Source: Pseudomonas sp. BGr12 (GTDB lineage Bacteria; Pseudomonadota; Gammaproteobacteria; Pseudomonadales; Pseudomonadaceae). Taken from it: a DNA stretch of 64,000 nt. The position numbers were made by a program, and so were the translations under genes. The first letter of the stretch is position 1. The number at the start of each line of letters is the position of its first letter. Below, piece by piece: positions 51,797 to 59,020 of this stretch. The notes under the pieces are model-generated. The model had not been told where the DNA came from, did no database searches, and saw only the letters and a list, made by a program, of their open reading frames with translations. Location of the stretch: NCBI RefSeq assembly GCF_030272895.1, contig NZ_JALRNF010000030.1:1-64000 (forward strand). The letters are read 5' to 3'.

Positions 51797-52201
51797 ATGT
51801 CGAGCCCGGTCTTTATTAAAAGAAAGGTACTTTTTGGCGACTGTGATCCTGAAGGTATTGTCTATACGCCCAGGTTTTCATATTTCGCGCTGGAGGCTGT
51901 TCATGAGGCGCTGGGTATCTGGCTGGATGGCCCAGGACTCAGGACCCTTATGGGTTTCAATATACTGCCTCCTGCAAGAGCGTTTTCTCTGGAGTTCCTG
52001 CATCCGGTCACCTGGGACGACGAGCTTACAATCAAGGTGAGTGTGTCGAATGTGGGGGAGCATTCATTCTCGTTCTCAGTCGAAGGGCGTATTGCGTCAG
52101 ATGTGCTGGCATTCGTTGCGAGCCTGACGCAGGTGTGCGTTTCGCCAGAGTCGCGAGCAGTCGTGGCGATTCCCCCGCAGCTCAGGGCGCTCCTTCAGTG
52201 A
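51797..52201 (+). CDS. Acyl-CoA thioesterase, 4-hydroxybenzoyl-CoA thioesterase-like hotdog
   Basis: A 134-residue hotdog-fold protein. RKVLFGDCDPEGIVYTPRFS (residues 8-27) is the active-site helix region, with the aspartate of FGDCDPEG in the place of the catalytic Asp of Pseudomonas 4-hydroxybenzoyl-CoA thioesterase. AAGGAA precedes ATG 51797. It is the first clearly chromosomal-style gene after the remnant zone. The natural acyl-CoA is unknown. Confidence 0.85.
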   Translation: MSSPVFIKRKVLFGDCDPEGIVYTPRFSYFALEAVHEALGIWLDGPGLRTLMGFNILPPARAFSLEFLHPVTWDDELTIKVSVSNVGEHSFSFSVEGRIASDVLAFVASLTQVCVSPESRAVVAIPPQLRALLQ

Positions 52202-52220
52202 AAGGGCTGCAGCGGGGGCG

Positions 52221-52658
52221 CTAGCCGGGCAAACTCATGTGCAGCAACGGGTATGGCCGGCCTTCGCCGTCCAGGGCAGAGCGGCCGGTCTGGACAAATC
52301 CGTAATGCAGATAGAAACCCACGGCCTGGGGATTCTGCTCGTTTACATCGACGCTCATCGTTGTGCGCGCGCTGCGGGCGTAATCCAGTAGCGCACGGCC
52401 TATGCCTTGTCCGTGGCGATCCGGGGCGATAAAGAGCATTTCCACGTGGCTTTGATCGAGCCCGATGAAGCCTAGCGGACAGTCTTCAGCATCTACCGCG
52501 ACCCACAGTTCGACAGCGGGCAAGTAAACATCGCGTAGCTGGGGAAGCAGTGCGTCGATATCGGACGCCTGCAGGAAATGGTGAGTGGCGCGAACAGCGC
52601 GCAGCCAGATGTCGAGCAACAGCGGATGGTCTGCGGCAATAGCTTGGCGAATGATCAT
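52221..52658 (-). CDS. GNAT-family N-acetyltransferase, YjaB-like
   Basis: A 145-residue acetyltransferase: VEMLFIAPDRHGQGIGRALLDYARS (about 72-96) with the acetyl-CoA loop RHGQGIG, then VDVNEQNPQAVGFYLHYGFV, where the Asn and Tyr positions are those used in catalysis by YjaB-like enzymes. It faces the thioesterase gene tail to tail. Substrate unknown. Confidence 0.87.
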   Translation of the reverse strand: MIIRQAIAADHPLLLDIWLRAVRATHHFLQASDIDALLPQLRDVYLPAVELWVAVDAEDCPLGFIGLDQSHVEMLFIAPDRHGQGIGRALLDYARSARTTMSVDVNEQNPQAVGFYLHYGFVQTGRSALDGEGRPYPLLHMSLPG

Positions 52659-52707
52659 GAGGTCATCTCGAGGACACTCATACAGTGTCCTCGAAACGGC
52701 CCATTAT

Positions 52708-53583
52708 TTACAGCGACACCAGCACGTCACACTGGGACTCGTTGAGAACATGCTTGGTGACGCTGCCTATCAGTAGCTCTTCCAGAGCGTTTTCACCTTG
52801 TTTGCCGACCACGATCAGATCGCAGTCCAGTTCCTGCTCCTTCTCGGCGATCCGCCAGGATGGGTCGCCGTGCACCACGATTTGCCGGGCATCGGCCAGC
52901 CCTGCGGCCTGGCTCAATGCCGCGAGCTTTTCCACGGCGTCCTTGCGGATGACATTGCGGTAGTGGTTGAGGGTGTCCTGATCGATATGGGCGAACCGCA
53001 TGCTGCCTTCGAAGGGGGCCTCGAACACGTGCAGGAGGATGATCTCGGCCTGCGGAGCAACGGATTTTGCAAGTTCGATGGAGCGAAGCGATGCTGGCGA
53101 AAAATCTACCGGGACGAGCAGGGTACGGTACGCGTCGCGCGGTGCATGCTTGACCACCAGCAGGGGGCAGAGCATACGGCTCAGCATTCTCTGGACGGTA
53201 GAGCCCAACAGCAGGCGGCGGGCCAGGCTCTGTCCCTTTGCCCCGCAGACCAACAGGTCGATGCGTTTGTCCTGCACTACACGGGTGATTTCCGTGACCA
53301 CCGAGCCGGGCGCGACCTGCGTGCCGGAGGCGATGTCATAACGCTGGAACAGCATGCCGGCCAGATCGTGAATTTTCTCTTTTGCCGTTTCGAGCGCGCG
53401 CTTCAACAAGTCTTCATCAGGTGCCACCACCTGCTTGAGGCGCTCGAAGGGGGCTGGATTGGCGACATAGAGCAGATCCAGTGATGCATGCTGCGCCTTG
53501 CTCAATTGTGCTGCGCGCTCTGCCGCGTTGCGGGCAGAGGTGGACAAGTCGGTGGCAACCAGTACGTGGTTCAACGAGGTCAT
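52708..53583 (-). CDS. Tandem universal stress protein (UspA family)
   Basis: A 291-residue protein of two Usp domains (about 1-145 and 150-290). Each ends with the ATP-binding motif GxxG-x9-G(S/T): GAKGQSLARRLLLGSTVQRM and GKQGENALEELLIGSVTKHV. Such tandem Usps in Pseudomonas support survival under oxygen limitation. AAGGAGC precedes ATG 53583. An ANR-type site (53707-53720) lies about 125-135 bases upstream, in line with anaerobic induction. Confidence 0.92.
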   Translation of the reverse strand: MTSLNHVLVATDLSTSARNAAERAAQLSKAQHASLDLLYVANPAPFERLKQVVAPDEDLLKRALETAKEKIHDLAGMLFQRYDIASGTQVAPGSVVTEITRVVQDKRIDLLVCGAKGQSLARRLLLGSTVQRMLSRMLCPLLVVKHAPRDAYRTLLVPVDFSPASLRSIELAKSVAPQAEIILLHVFEAPFEGSMRFAHIDQDTLNHYRNVIRKDAVEKLAALSQAAGLADARQIVVHGDPSWRIAEKEQELDCDLIVVGKQGENALEELLIGSVTKHVLNESQCDVLVSL

Positions 53584-53706
53584 CTGGGGCTCCTTATGCA
53601 GTGCTGTGCACTTGAGTCCAAGGCGTTGCCTTGAGCTCAAGGTGTTGGCCTGTGGTCTATCCGTTCCCTGCTGTCAGCCATCGTCTCGCGAACTGCGCGC
53701 AGCGTT

Positions 53707-53720
53707 TTGATTTGGGTCAA
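53707..53720. promoter_or_regulatory. ANR/FNR-type box
   Basis: TTGATTTGGGTCAA here, or TTGACCCAAATCAA on the minus strand, fits the FNR-family consensus TTGAT-N4-ATCAA with one change. It lies between the divergent Usp gene and micropeptide B and could activate either or both when oxygen is low. Confidence 0.65.
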
Positions 53721-53833
53721 AGGTGGCCGCCAAGCTCCCTTTGACTCGGCCAGCGCAGGGGACAGGGCGCAGGTTGAGTAATGGAATGGAAATTGCTCGT
53801 CTCCAGGAACGGATCGCACTGGGGGACTGAGTC

Positions 53834-53932
53834 GTGATTGACCTGGAGAACTACTTCGAGATGGTGGCGGTCGTGATAGCACTGGTTGTTGATCTTGTGG
53901 CCATCTATCTGTACCGGGGTGGCGAGCCTTGA
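53834..53932 (+). CDS. 32-residue membrane micropeptide B
   Basis: GTG 53834 opens MIDLENYFEMVAVVIALVVD plus LVAIYLYRGGEP, a single membrane helix with acidic residues before it, Asp20 within it and an arginine after it. GGGGGA lies about eight bases upstream. It matches micropeptide A (50797) in length and in nine aligned positions. A stem GATTCCCC/GGGGAATC (53963-53984) follows and may end the transcript. Small one-helix subunits of respiratory oxidases have this size, but the sequence fits none I know. Confidence 0.6.
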   Translation: MIDLENYFEMVAVVIALVVDLVAIYLYRGGEP

Positions 53933-54090
53933 TGAAAAGTTGCCTGGGTAGTTTGCCCAGCGGATTCCCCGGATTTGGGGAATCAATCTCATCTACCAGC
54001 ACACTGACTGAACGATCAATCGATGATCGACGTCGTTATCCTGACCTCGCCGCCCCTGCAGGCAGGGCCTGCATTTCGTCGGCAAGCCCC

Positions 54091-54117
54091 GAACTTAGTG
54101 GCTCCAGACCGGTCCTA
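54091..54117 (+). promoter_or_regulatory. Candidate AlgU (sigma-22) promoter
   Basis: GAACTT (54091-54096), 16 bases, then TCCTA (54113-54117), close to the extracytoplasmic-stress promoter GAACTT-N16-TCnnA. It lies about 40 bases before the Gly-rich protein gene and would link it to envelope or osmotic stress. Confidence 0.4.
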
Positions 54118-54156
54118 GAGGCATCCCAACCCTCGCCTTCTGGAGGCGTGTTCATC

Positions 54157-54642
54157 ATGAAGAAAACCCTGGTAGCCGTGTTTGCCTGTGCTTTTGTGCT
54201 AGGAACAACGGCTGTATTACCTGATGGCCTCTCGCCTATCGGTTCGGCCTATGCCAAAGGTGGTGGCGGTGGCGGTGGCGGTGGTGGCGGTGGTGGCGGC
54301 CACGGTGGTGGCGGCGGTCACGGTGGTGGTCACGGTGGGGGAAATGGTGGCGGCAAGGGCGCAGGCGCAGGTGCTGGCGGCCATGCCGGGAAAAGCAACG
54401 GCATGGGCACGAGCGCTGAACACGCCGGCAGGTCGACGCGTGACCATGGTGTGAGCGGCAAGCACTATGGCAGCACCCGCAATGACGACAATGGACACGG
54501 CACCACCACCTCCGGTGTCGCCCATTCCAAGGATACCCGCGGCTTGTCCAAGGCGACTGCCGTCTCCGGGACTACGCCGGGTGACCACAATGCCAAGGGC
54601 TTGAGCCACGCAATGGAGTCCTCCAGCAAGAACGACCATTGA
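54157..54642 (+). CDS. Exported glycine/histidine-rich protein
   Basis: A 161-residue protein: signal peptide (TLVAVFACAFVLGTTAVL, cleavage near SAYAKG at about 34), then about 45 residues almost entirely Gly with regularly placed His, and a polar tail rich in Ser, Thr, His and Asp. TGGAGGCG precedes the ATG. Low-complexity Gly/His stretches can bind metals or be surface-exposed and flexible. The gene is probably part of a local group of stress-type exported proteins. Function unknown. Confidence 0.75.
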   Translation: MKKTLVAVFACAFVLGTTAVLPDGLSPIGSAYAKGGGGGGGGGGGGGGHGGGGGHGGGHGGGNGGGKGAGAGAGGHAGKSNGMGTSAEHAGRSTRDHGVSGKHYGSTRNDDNGHGTTTSGVAHSKDTRGLSKATAVSGTTPGDHNAKGLSHAMESSSKNDH

Positions 54643-54706
54643 GTCGTCTTGCCTCAAAGGATGTCGTTACGCCCTTGCAATCGAGGACGGGGGCGTAACT
54701 GGCAAA

Positions 54707-54726
54707 AAGCCCGCCGAAGCGGGCTT
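54707..54726 (-). terminator. Intrinsic terminator of the glycine-zipper gene
   Basis: Stem AAGCCCGC/GCGGGCTT with tetraloop CGAA; on the minus strand it is followed by TTTTT. It ends the transcript of the gene at 54751. Confidence 0.75.
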
Positions 54727-54750
54727 CCTCACGGAGGGATCGGGAACGGC

Positions 54751-55110
54751 TTATGGTGTTGCGGTGCGCAGCCTGATGCCACTCATTTCGACCTTCTGGC
54801 CGACGGCAAAGGTTTGATGGGGCGTGCGCACCGTGGTCACTTCACCGGTGTCGCTTCGCACCGTGTAGGCGTGTTCTTGCTGCCCGGTTACCGACTGCAC
54901 GCCCGATCCAATGAACCATCCTGCTCCTGCCCCCACCAGCGCCCCTATTGGGCCGCCTGTCGCTCCACCCACCAGCAGTCCCGTGCCTGCACCAAATCCA
55001 GATCCAACCGTGGTGTCACCTTCCTGGGAAATCACTTCATCAGCGATTGCAGCGCTTGCCCCGACGAGACACAGGCATGCGCTCAAGACAACAACCTTTA
55101 ACGGTTTCAT
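54751..55110 (-). CDS. Glycine-zipper exported protein (SlyB-like)
   Basis: A 119-residue protein with a signal peptide (LKVVVLSACLCLVGASAAIA) and a glycine-zipper segment (GSGFGAGTGLLVGGATGGPI then GALVGAGAGWFIG; about 37-70), followed by YTVRSDTGEVTTVRTPHQTF. Such proteins insert in or span the outer membrane and include SlyB/PcP-like lipoproteins. The signal end is ASAAIADE rather than a clear lipobox, so lipidation is doubtful. GGGAGG precedes ATG 55110. Confidence 0.8.
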   Translation of the reverse strand: MKPLKVVVLSACLCLVGASAAIADEVISQEGDTTVGSGFGAGTGLLVGGATGGPIGALVGAGAGWFIGSGVQSVTGQQEHAYTVRSDTGEVTTVRTPHQTFAVGQKVEMSGIRLRTATP

Positions 55111-55362
55111 GCTGCCTCCCAATGGCAGGCAAGAGTACCTGCCATGCCGGCCAAACGAGCGGCCCGCATCGGCGCTGGGCCGTTCATCTGGCGCTTGGGT
55201 AAGCGTAGCAGCGAGCTGGCGATATCAGTGCTGGGCGGTTGTGCCTTCCAGCGTGCCTTGCCTTGGCGCCGTGGCGGCCAGTGCGCATGCTCCATGGTGG
55301 CAATTTGGGGTGGGATGGACTATTAACCAATAACCGGCATGGGGCCGGACAAAGGAGCTGGA

Positions 55363-55680
55363 ATGAAAAATCCAATAGTCGACCATGGGTGGGCGAAGAT
55401 CTCCGAAACTGGCGATAGCAGCCTGAAAGCCGCGCGGGAGAAGCTCTCGGCGGTAGAAGCCATCGAGCAGCGCATCCTGCAAACTGACGGGCTGGAAACT
55501 GCCGATCACATTCGCGCCCTTGGGGCCATCAAGCATGCCTTGAAGCGTTGTGTCGAGTTTCATGAAGGCGCGCCGGGCCTTACCGTACTTGACCTCTACA
55601 TCAATTACGGCTTTGCGACACAAAAAGCGCTGGCGGAGGAATTGGCCATCGACCAGGAACCGGACTTCATCGACGTTTGA
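55363..55680 (+). CDS. Hypothetical soluble protein
   Basis: A 105-residue protein beginning MKNPIVDHGWAKISETGDSS, mostly helical and acidic, with one central cysteine (ALKRCVEFHEG). AAAGGAGCTGGA is a strong ribosome-binding site for ATG 55363. No signal peptide, membrane helix or known motif. Function unknown. Confidence 0.7.
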   Translation: MKNPIVDHGWAKISETGDSSLKAAREKLSAVEAIEQRILQTDGLETADHIRALGAIKHALKRCVEFHEGAPGLTVLDLYINYGFATQKALAEELAIDQEPDFIDV

Positions 55681-55848
55681 TCAGCTCTGCATGGCCAGGA
55701 ACGGCGTCTGATACATGCACGGATCGCCCCTCGAACTGCCGCGCTGGTGTTCGTGAAACCTCATGAGCTGGCGCGCAGGTCCTTCACTCCGTGAATTTTC
55801 TGGCGTAAAAACCTCTATATTGGAGGTGGTGTTCCCTGTTCACAGAGT

Positions 55849-56316
55849 ATGGATATGTTGAAATTCAGATCATTGATCGCAATGCTTGCCAGCGTCGCCG
55901 TCGTCGCATCTTCGGCCACCGCCTTGGCCGACCCGGGCAATGGCCAGGGAAACGGCAAGGGAAACTCGCACAAGGCCCAGAGCCATGGCAATCAGGGCAA
56001 CCCGGGGAAAGGGCAGGGTAGTGACCACAGCGACTTCAGCCATGGTCCGGGCATCGATCGTGGCAGTGTACTCAGCATACTGACCCGTTACCCCGACTAC
56101 TGGAGCCCGGGCACCGCATTGCCGCCGGGCATCCGGAAGAACCTGGCAAGGGGCAAGCCACTGCCACCAGGCATTGCGAAAAAGCTCGATGGCAGGTTGA
56201 TCGATCGGTTGCCGCACTACGATGGCTATCAATGGCAGCAGGCGGGCGTAGACCTGATCCTGGTGACCATCGCCACCGGTATCATTTACGAGGTGCTGAG
56301 CGGTGCGCTGGATTAG
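55849..56316 (+). CDS. CigR/RcnB-like exported protein
   Basis: A 155-residue protein: signal peptide (SLIAMLASVAVVASSATALA), a Gly/Asn/Lys/His-rich linker, and a conserved C-terminal part with the tandem LPPGIRKNLARGKPLPPGIA and VDLILVTIATGIIYEVLSG, the signature of CigR-family inner-membrane proteins. In Salmonella CigR is described as an anti-virulence factor; here only the family membership is supported. CTATATT (about 55812) upstream resembles a sigma-S minus-10 element. Confidence 0.82.
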   Translation: MDMLKFRSLIAMLASVAVVASSATALADPGNGQGNGKGNSHKAQSHGNQGNPGKGQGSDHSDFSHGPGIDRGSVLSILTRYPDYWSPGTALPPGIRKNLARGKPLPPGIAKKLDGRLIDRLPHYDGYQWQQAGVDLILVTIATGIIYEVLSGALD

Positions 56317-56455
56317 CATTTTTCGTTGATCGTCGAGTTCGTCGCCTCCAATTCCAAAACGAATGCAAACTATTCTCATATGGTTTGCGCTCGTGTAATC
56401 TCGCCGCCGCTTGGGCGCAACACCGGTTGCTGCCCGTTATCCGCGCAGGTTGGGG

Positions 56456-56656
56456 ATGGAGATGGATCAAGTGAAAGGGGCTGCGGCGATTCTGCAATGG
56501 CGCATCAGGTTCCTTGGCGAAGGTGCACTGCCGGAGACGGCGTACGATGAGGCGCTGATGGCTGCGCAGCGGCTGGAGCAATCCGGTTCGGTCAGCGTCA
56601 GCGAATGGGTGGATATGGTCCGCCAGGCCAATGCGGCGCTGCTGCGCAAGGAATGA
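56456..56656 (+). CDS. Small hypothetical protein
   Basis: A 66-residue soluble helical protein beginning MEMDQVKGAAAILQWRIRFL. The start may be ATG 56456 or 56462. AGGTTGGGG is a fair ribosome-binding site for the first. An inverted repeat GCAAAC/GTTTGC (about 56367-56390) lies upstream. Function unknown. Confidence 0.6.
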   Translation: MEMDQVKGAAAILQWRIRFLGEGALPETAYDEALMAAQRLEQSGSVSVSEWVDMVRQANAALLRKE

Positions 56657-56749
56657 AGGGCCTGGCGCAGGTTGTAGCGTCTTGACGTGCGGCGACCCGG
56701 GGCTTATACAGGCGTCCCTTTTTGCCCCATGCTCCCGCAGGATCCGAAA

Positions 56750-56938
56750 ATGAACGACGAGCCGGATATTCACGAACCCGAACACGATCACTTGCTCGAT
56801 CATGAGTTCTATGACGTCGACCCATCGATGCAGGATGAGGCCGACCCGATGTTCGATCCTGTCGATGATGACGAAGGGGCTGATGACCTGGACGATGTGG
56901 ATTGGGATGAGGGCGTCGATCTGTACGATGACCTGTGA
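56750..56938 (+). CDS. Very acidic small protein
   Basis: A 62-residue protein in which nearly half of the residues are Asp or Glu (for example DPVDDDEGADDLDDVDWDEG), with His early on. AGGATCC precedes ATG 56750. No known domain. Such peptides may mimic nucleic acid or bind metal; no evidence decides. Confidence 0.55.
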   Translation: MNDEPDIHEPEHDHLLDHEFYDVDPSMQDEADPMFDPVDDDEGADDLDDVDWDEGVDLYDDL

Positions 56939-56944
56939 TCGATG

Positions 56945-57015
56945 GTAGGAGCGGGCTTGCCCCGCGATGCGATGTGTCTGACACACTGCGATCGCGGGGC
57001 AAGCCCGCTCCTACA
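56945..57015. repeat. REP/BIME inverted pair, type 1
   Basis: Arms GTAGGAGCGGGCTTGCCCC and its exact complement, around CGCGATGCGATGTGTCTGAC and a mirrored right half. It separates the acidic-protein gene from the convergent DoxX gene. Confidence 0.92.
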
Positions 57016-57045
57016 AGGCCAGTTGCTCCTACTGCAATCGACTGT

Positions 57046-57459
57046 CTAGCGCCCATCCACCGAGAAGCGCCCCGCGCCGGTGATCGACAGCAATAGCAAC
57101 CCTCCGCAAATGCTCAGGTTCTTGAAGAACTGTGTGCTGTTGGCCGCGCGTGCCGGATCCTCCATGGTCCAGAACGGATGGCCGATGACCGCCGTCCCGA
57201 TCACGAACAAGGCCAACAGAAACGCCAGTGGCCGGGTGTAGAAACCGACGATCAGCAGGATGGCAACGAAGAACTCCATGACCACGGCAACCACGGCAGC
57301 CACCATGGGCATGGGGGCGCCTAGTGAGGTCAGGTAGTTCACGGTGCCGTCGAAGCCGGTCATCTTGCTCCAGCCGGACATGACGAACAGGATCATCAAG
57401 AGAATGCGCGCCAGCAGGATGATCACATCGCGCTGGTTGTCGAACAGGGTATAGCGCAT
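57046..57459 (-). CDS. DoxX-family inner-membrane protein
   Basis: A 137-residue four-helix membrane protein with the DoxX pattern: LARILLMILFVMSGWSKMTG (about 16-35), LVGFY-like segment FVAILLIVGFYTRPLAFLLA, and HPFWTM before FFKNLSICGGLLLL. Members occur with oxidoreductase and redox-defence systems; the biochemical role is not clear. Single gene, convergent to the REP unit. Confidence 0.88.
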   Translation of the reverse strand: MRYTLFDNQRDVIILLARILLMILFVMSGWSKMTGFDGTVNYLTSLGAPMPMVAAVVAVVMEFFVAILLIVGFYTRPLAFLLALFVIGTAVIGHPFWTMEDPARAANSTQFFKNLSICGGLLLLSITGAGRFSVDGR

Positions 57460-57550
57460 GGCTGCCTTCCTCTGTAGTGGGGCAATTTCACCTTAGCAGC
57501 AGGTGATGGCCTTTGCGCGCCGGGCGACCTGGCAAAAATGACAGGTAGCA

Positions 57551-57575
57551 AAAAGGCGCCATAAAGGCGCCTTTT
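57551..57575 (-). terminator. Intrinsic terminator of tRNA-Leu
   Basis: AAAAGGCGCC, ATAAA, GGCGCCTTTT: a perfect stem with A and T runs on both sides, able to work in both directions. It lies just past the tRNA 3' end. Confidence 0.85.
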
Positions 57576-57584
57576 CACAGAAGA

Positions 57585-57669
57585 TGGTGCGAGTGGCGGG
57601 ACTCGAACCCGCAAGGCTCACGCCGGCAGATTTTAAGTCTGCTGTGTATACCAATTCCACCACACTCGC
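57585..57669 (-). tRNA. tRNA-Leu (UAA)
   Basis: Eighty-five bases on the minus strand: acceptor GCGAGTG, anticodon arm GCAGACTTAAAATCTGC with TAA, a long class II variable arm, T-arm GGGTTCGAGTCCC, and encoded CCA. A strong promoter and terminator flank it. Confidence 0.95.
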
Positions 57670-57719
57670 ACTTGATCGGGGTTGGCCGTTGTATCCATGC
57701 CTCTCGCAATCAAGCGATC

Positions 57720-57748
57720 TTTATAACTCATCGTTATATTTGAGTCAA
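57720..57748 (-). promoter_or_regulatory. Sigma-70 promoter of tRNA-Leu
   Basis: On the minus strand TTGACT (57748-57743), 17 bases, TATAAA (57725-57720). Near-consensus and correctly placed about 45 bases before the mature tRNA 5' end. Confidence 0.8.
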
Positions 57749-57849
57749 CCGTGCGCCGCACTTCACTGCCCGCATTCGCCCTCCCGGGGAATCGCAAGCA
57801 GCGTATGCTGTCTATTCTTGATTACGTCTGCGATTCGCGTGGAGCGACC

Positions 57850-59004
57850 ATGGGTTCTACCGAGCGTTCAACGATGCACGCCATGCACGACAGTCGCTAC
57901 GAGCAACTGGTGCAGGCCGTGGTGGACTATGCGATCTACATGCTCGATCCCGGTGGTCATGTGGTGTCCTGGAATGCCGGTGCACAACGGATCAAGGGCT
58001 GGCGCGCCGAGGAGGTGATCGGCAAGCATTTCTCGCTGTTCTTCACCGAGGAAGACTGTGCCGAAGGCAAGCCGGACTGGCTGCTGCAGCGGGCCTTGAG
58101 CACTGGGGTCGCCCAGGACGAGGGCTGGCGCATGCGCAAGGACGGCACGCGCTTCTGGGCCCTGACGGCGATGGATGTGATCCGCGCGTCGGATGGCGAG
58201 ATCATCGGCCTGGCGAAAATCACCCGTGACATCACCGACCGCCGTGAAGCCGCCCAGCAACTCGATGCCATGCGCGCGCAACTGTTCCAGGCGCAGAAGC
58301 TCGAAGCCCTCGGCCAACTGAGCGGCGGCGTGGCCCATGACTTCAACAACCTGCTGACGATCATCATCGGCTCGGCGCGGCTGGCCCTCAACAGCCGGGA
58401 CCCGCAGCGCGTCCGGCGCTTGCTCGAACACGTGCTCGATGCCGGTGAGCGTGGCACTCAGATGACCCAGCAATTACTCAGTTTTGCCCGACAGAAGGCA
58501 CTGAAGACCGCGCGCATCCAGTTGCCGGCACTGACCGATTCGATTCGACTGTTGATCGGGCAGGCACTGCCCAGAGGGGTCGAGTTGCAGATCCGCTTCG
58601 ATGACGACCTGCGGGATGTCGAGGTCGATGGCGGGCAGTTGCAGATGGTCTTGCTCAACTTGATCTTCAACGCCCGCGACGCCGTTGGCGAAGAGGGCGT
58701 GATCGAACTGCTGGCCAGCAACTGCCGGTTCGATGGCGAGGTCGAGGACCTGCACGGCGACTTCGTGCGCCTCGATATCAGTGACAACGGCCATGGCATC
58801 GACGCCAAGGTGTTGCCAAGGATCTTCGAACCTTTTTTCACCACCAAGGCCTTCGGCAAGGGAACCGGACTGGGGTTGAGCCAGGTCTATGGTTTTGCCA
58901 AGCAGAGTAATGGTGCCGTGCGAGTGTCCAGCACGCCTGGCCAGGGCACCTGCATGACCCTGTACTTGCCGGCTTTCGAACCGGCCCCTGTTTCACCCCA
59001 TTGA
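57850..59004 (+). CDS. PAS-domain hybrid-free sensor histidine kinase
   Basis: A 384-residue soluble kinase. A PAS domain (about 15-130: AIYMLDPGGHVVSWNAGAQR, GLAKITRDITDRREA) precedes a dimerisation/phosphoacceptor region with His in GGVAHDFNNLLTII (about 163), and an ATPase domain with LNLIFNARDAVG (N box), DNGHGI and GTGLGLSQVYG (G boxes). No transmembrane segment, so it senses inside the cell. GTGGAG precedes ATG 57850. Sixteen bases separate it from the KaiC-like gene; a single receiver gene follows, so the three form an operon-like phosphorelay. Confidence 0.9.
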   Translation: MGSTERSTMHAMHDSRYEQLVQAVVDYAIYMLDPGGHVVSWNAGAQRIKGWRAEEVIGKHFSLFFTEEDCAEGKPDWLLQRALSTGVAQDEGWRMRKDGTRFWALTAMDVIRASDGEIIGLAKITRDITDRREAAQQLDAMRAQLFQAQKLEALGQLSGGVAHDFNNLLTIIIGSARLALNSRDPQRVRRLLEHVLDAGERGTQMTQQLLSFARQKALKTARIQLPALTDSIRLLIGQALPRGVELQIRFDDDLRDVEVDGGQLQMVLLNLIFNARDAVGEEGVIELLASNCRFDGEVEDLHGDFVRLDISDNGHGIDAKVLPRIFEPFFTTKAFGKGTGLGLSQVYGFAKQSNGAVRVSSTPGQGTCMTLYLPAFEPAPVSPH

Positions 59005-59020
59005 ACAGGTACGCGCAAAC

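Noticed and set aside
55144..55326. A 60-residue plus-strand frame between two small genes
   Set aside because: No ribosome-binding site, composition like random GC-rich sequence, and no domain or helix pattern.
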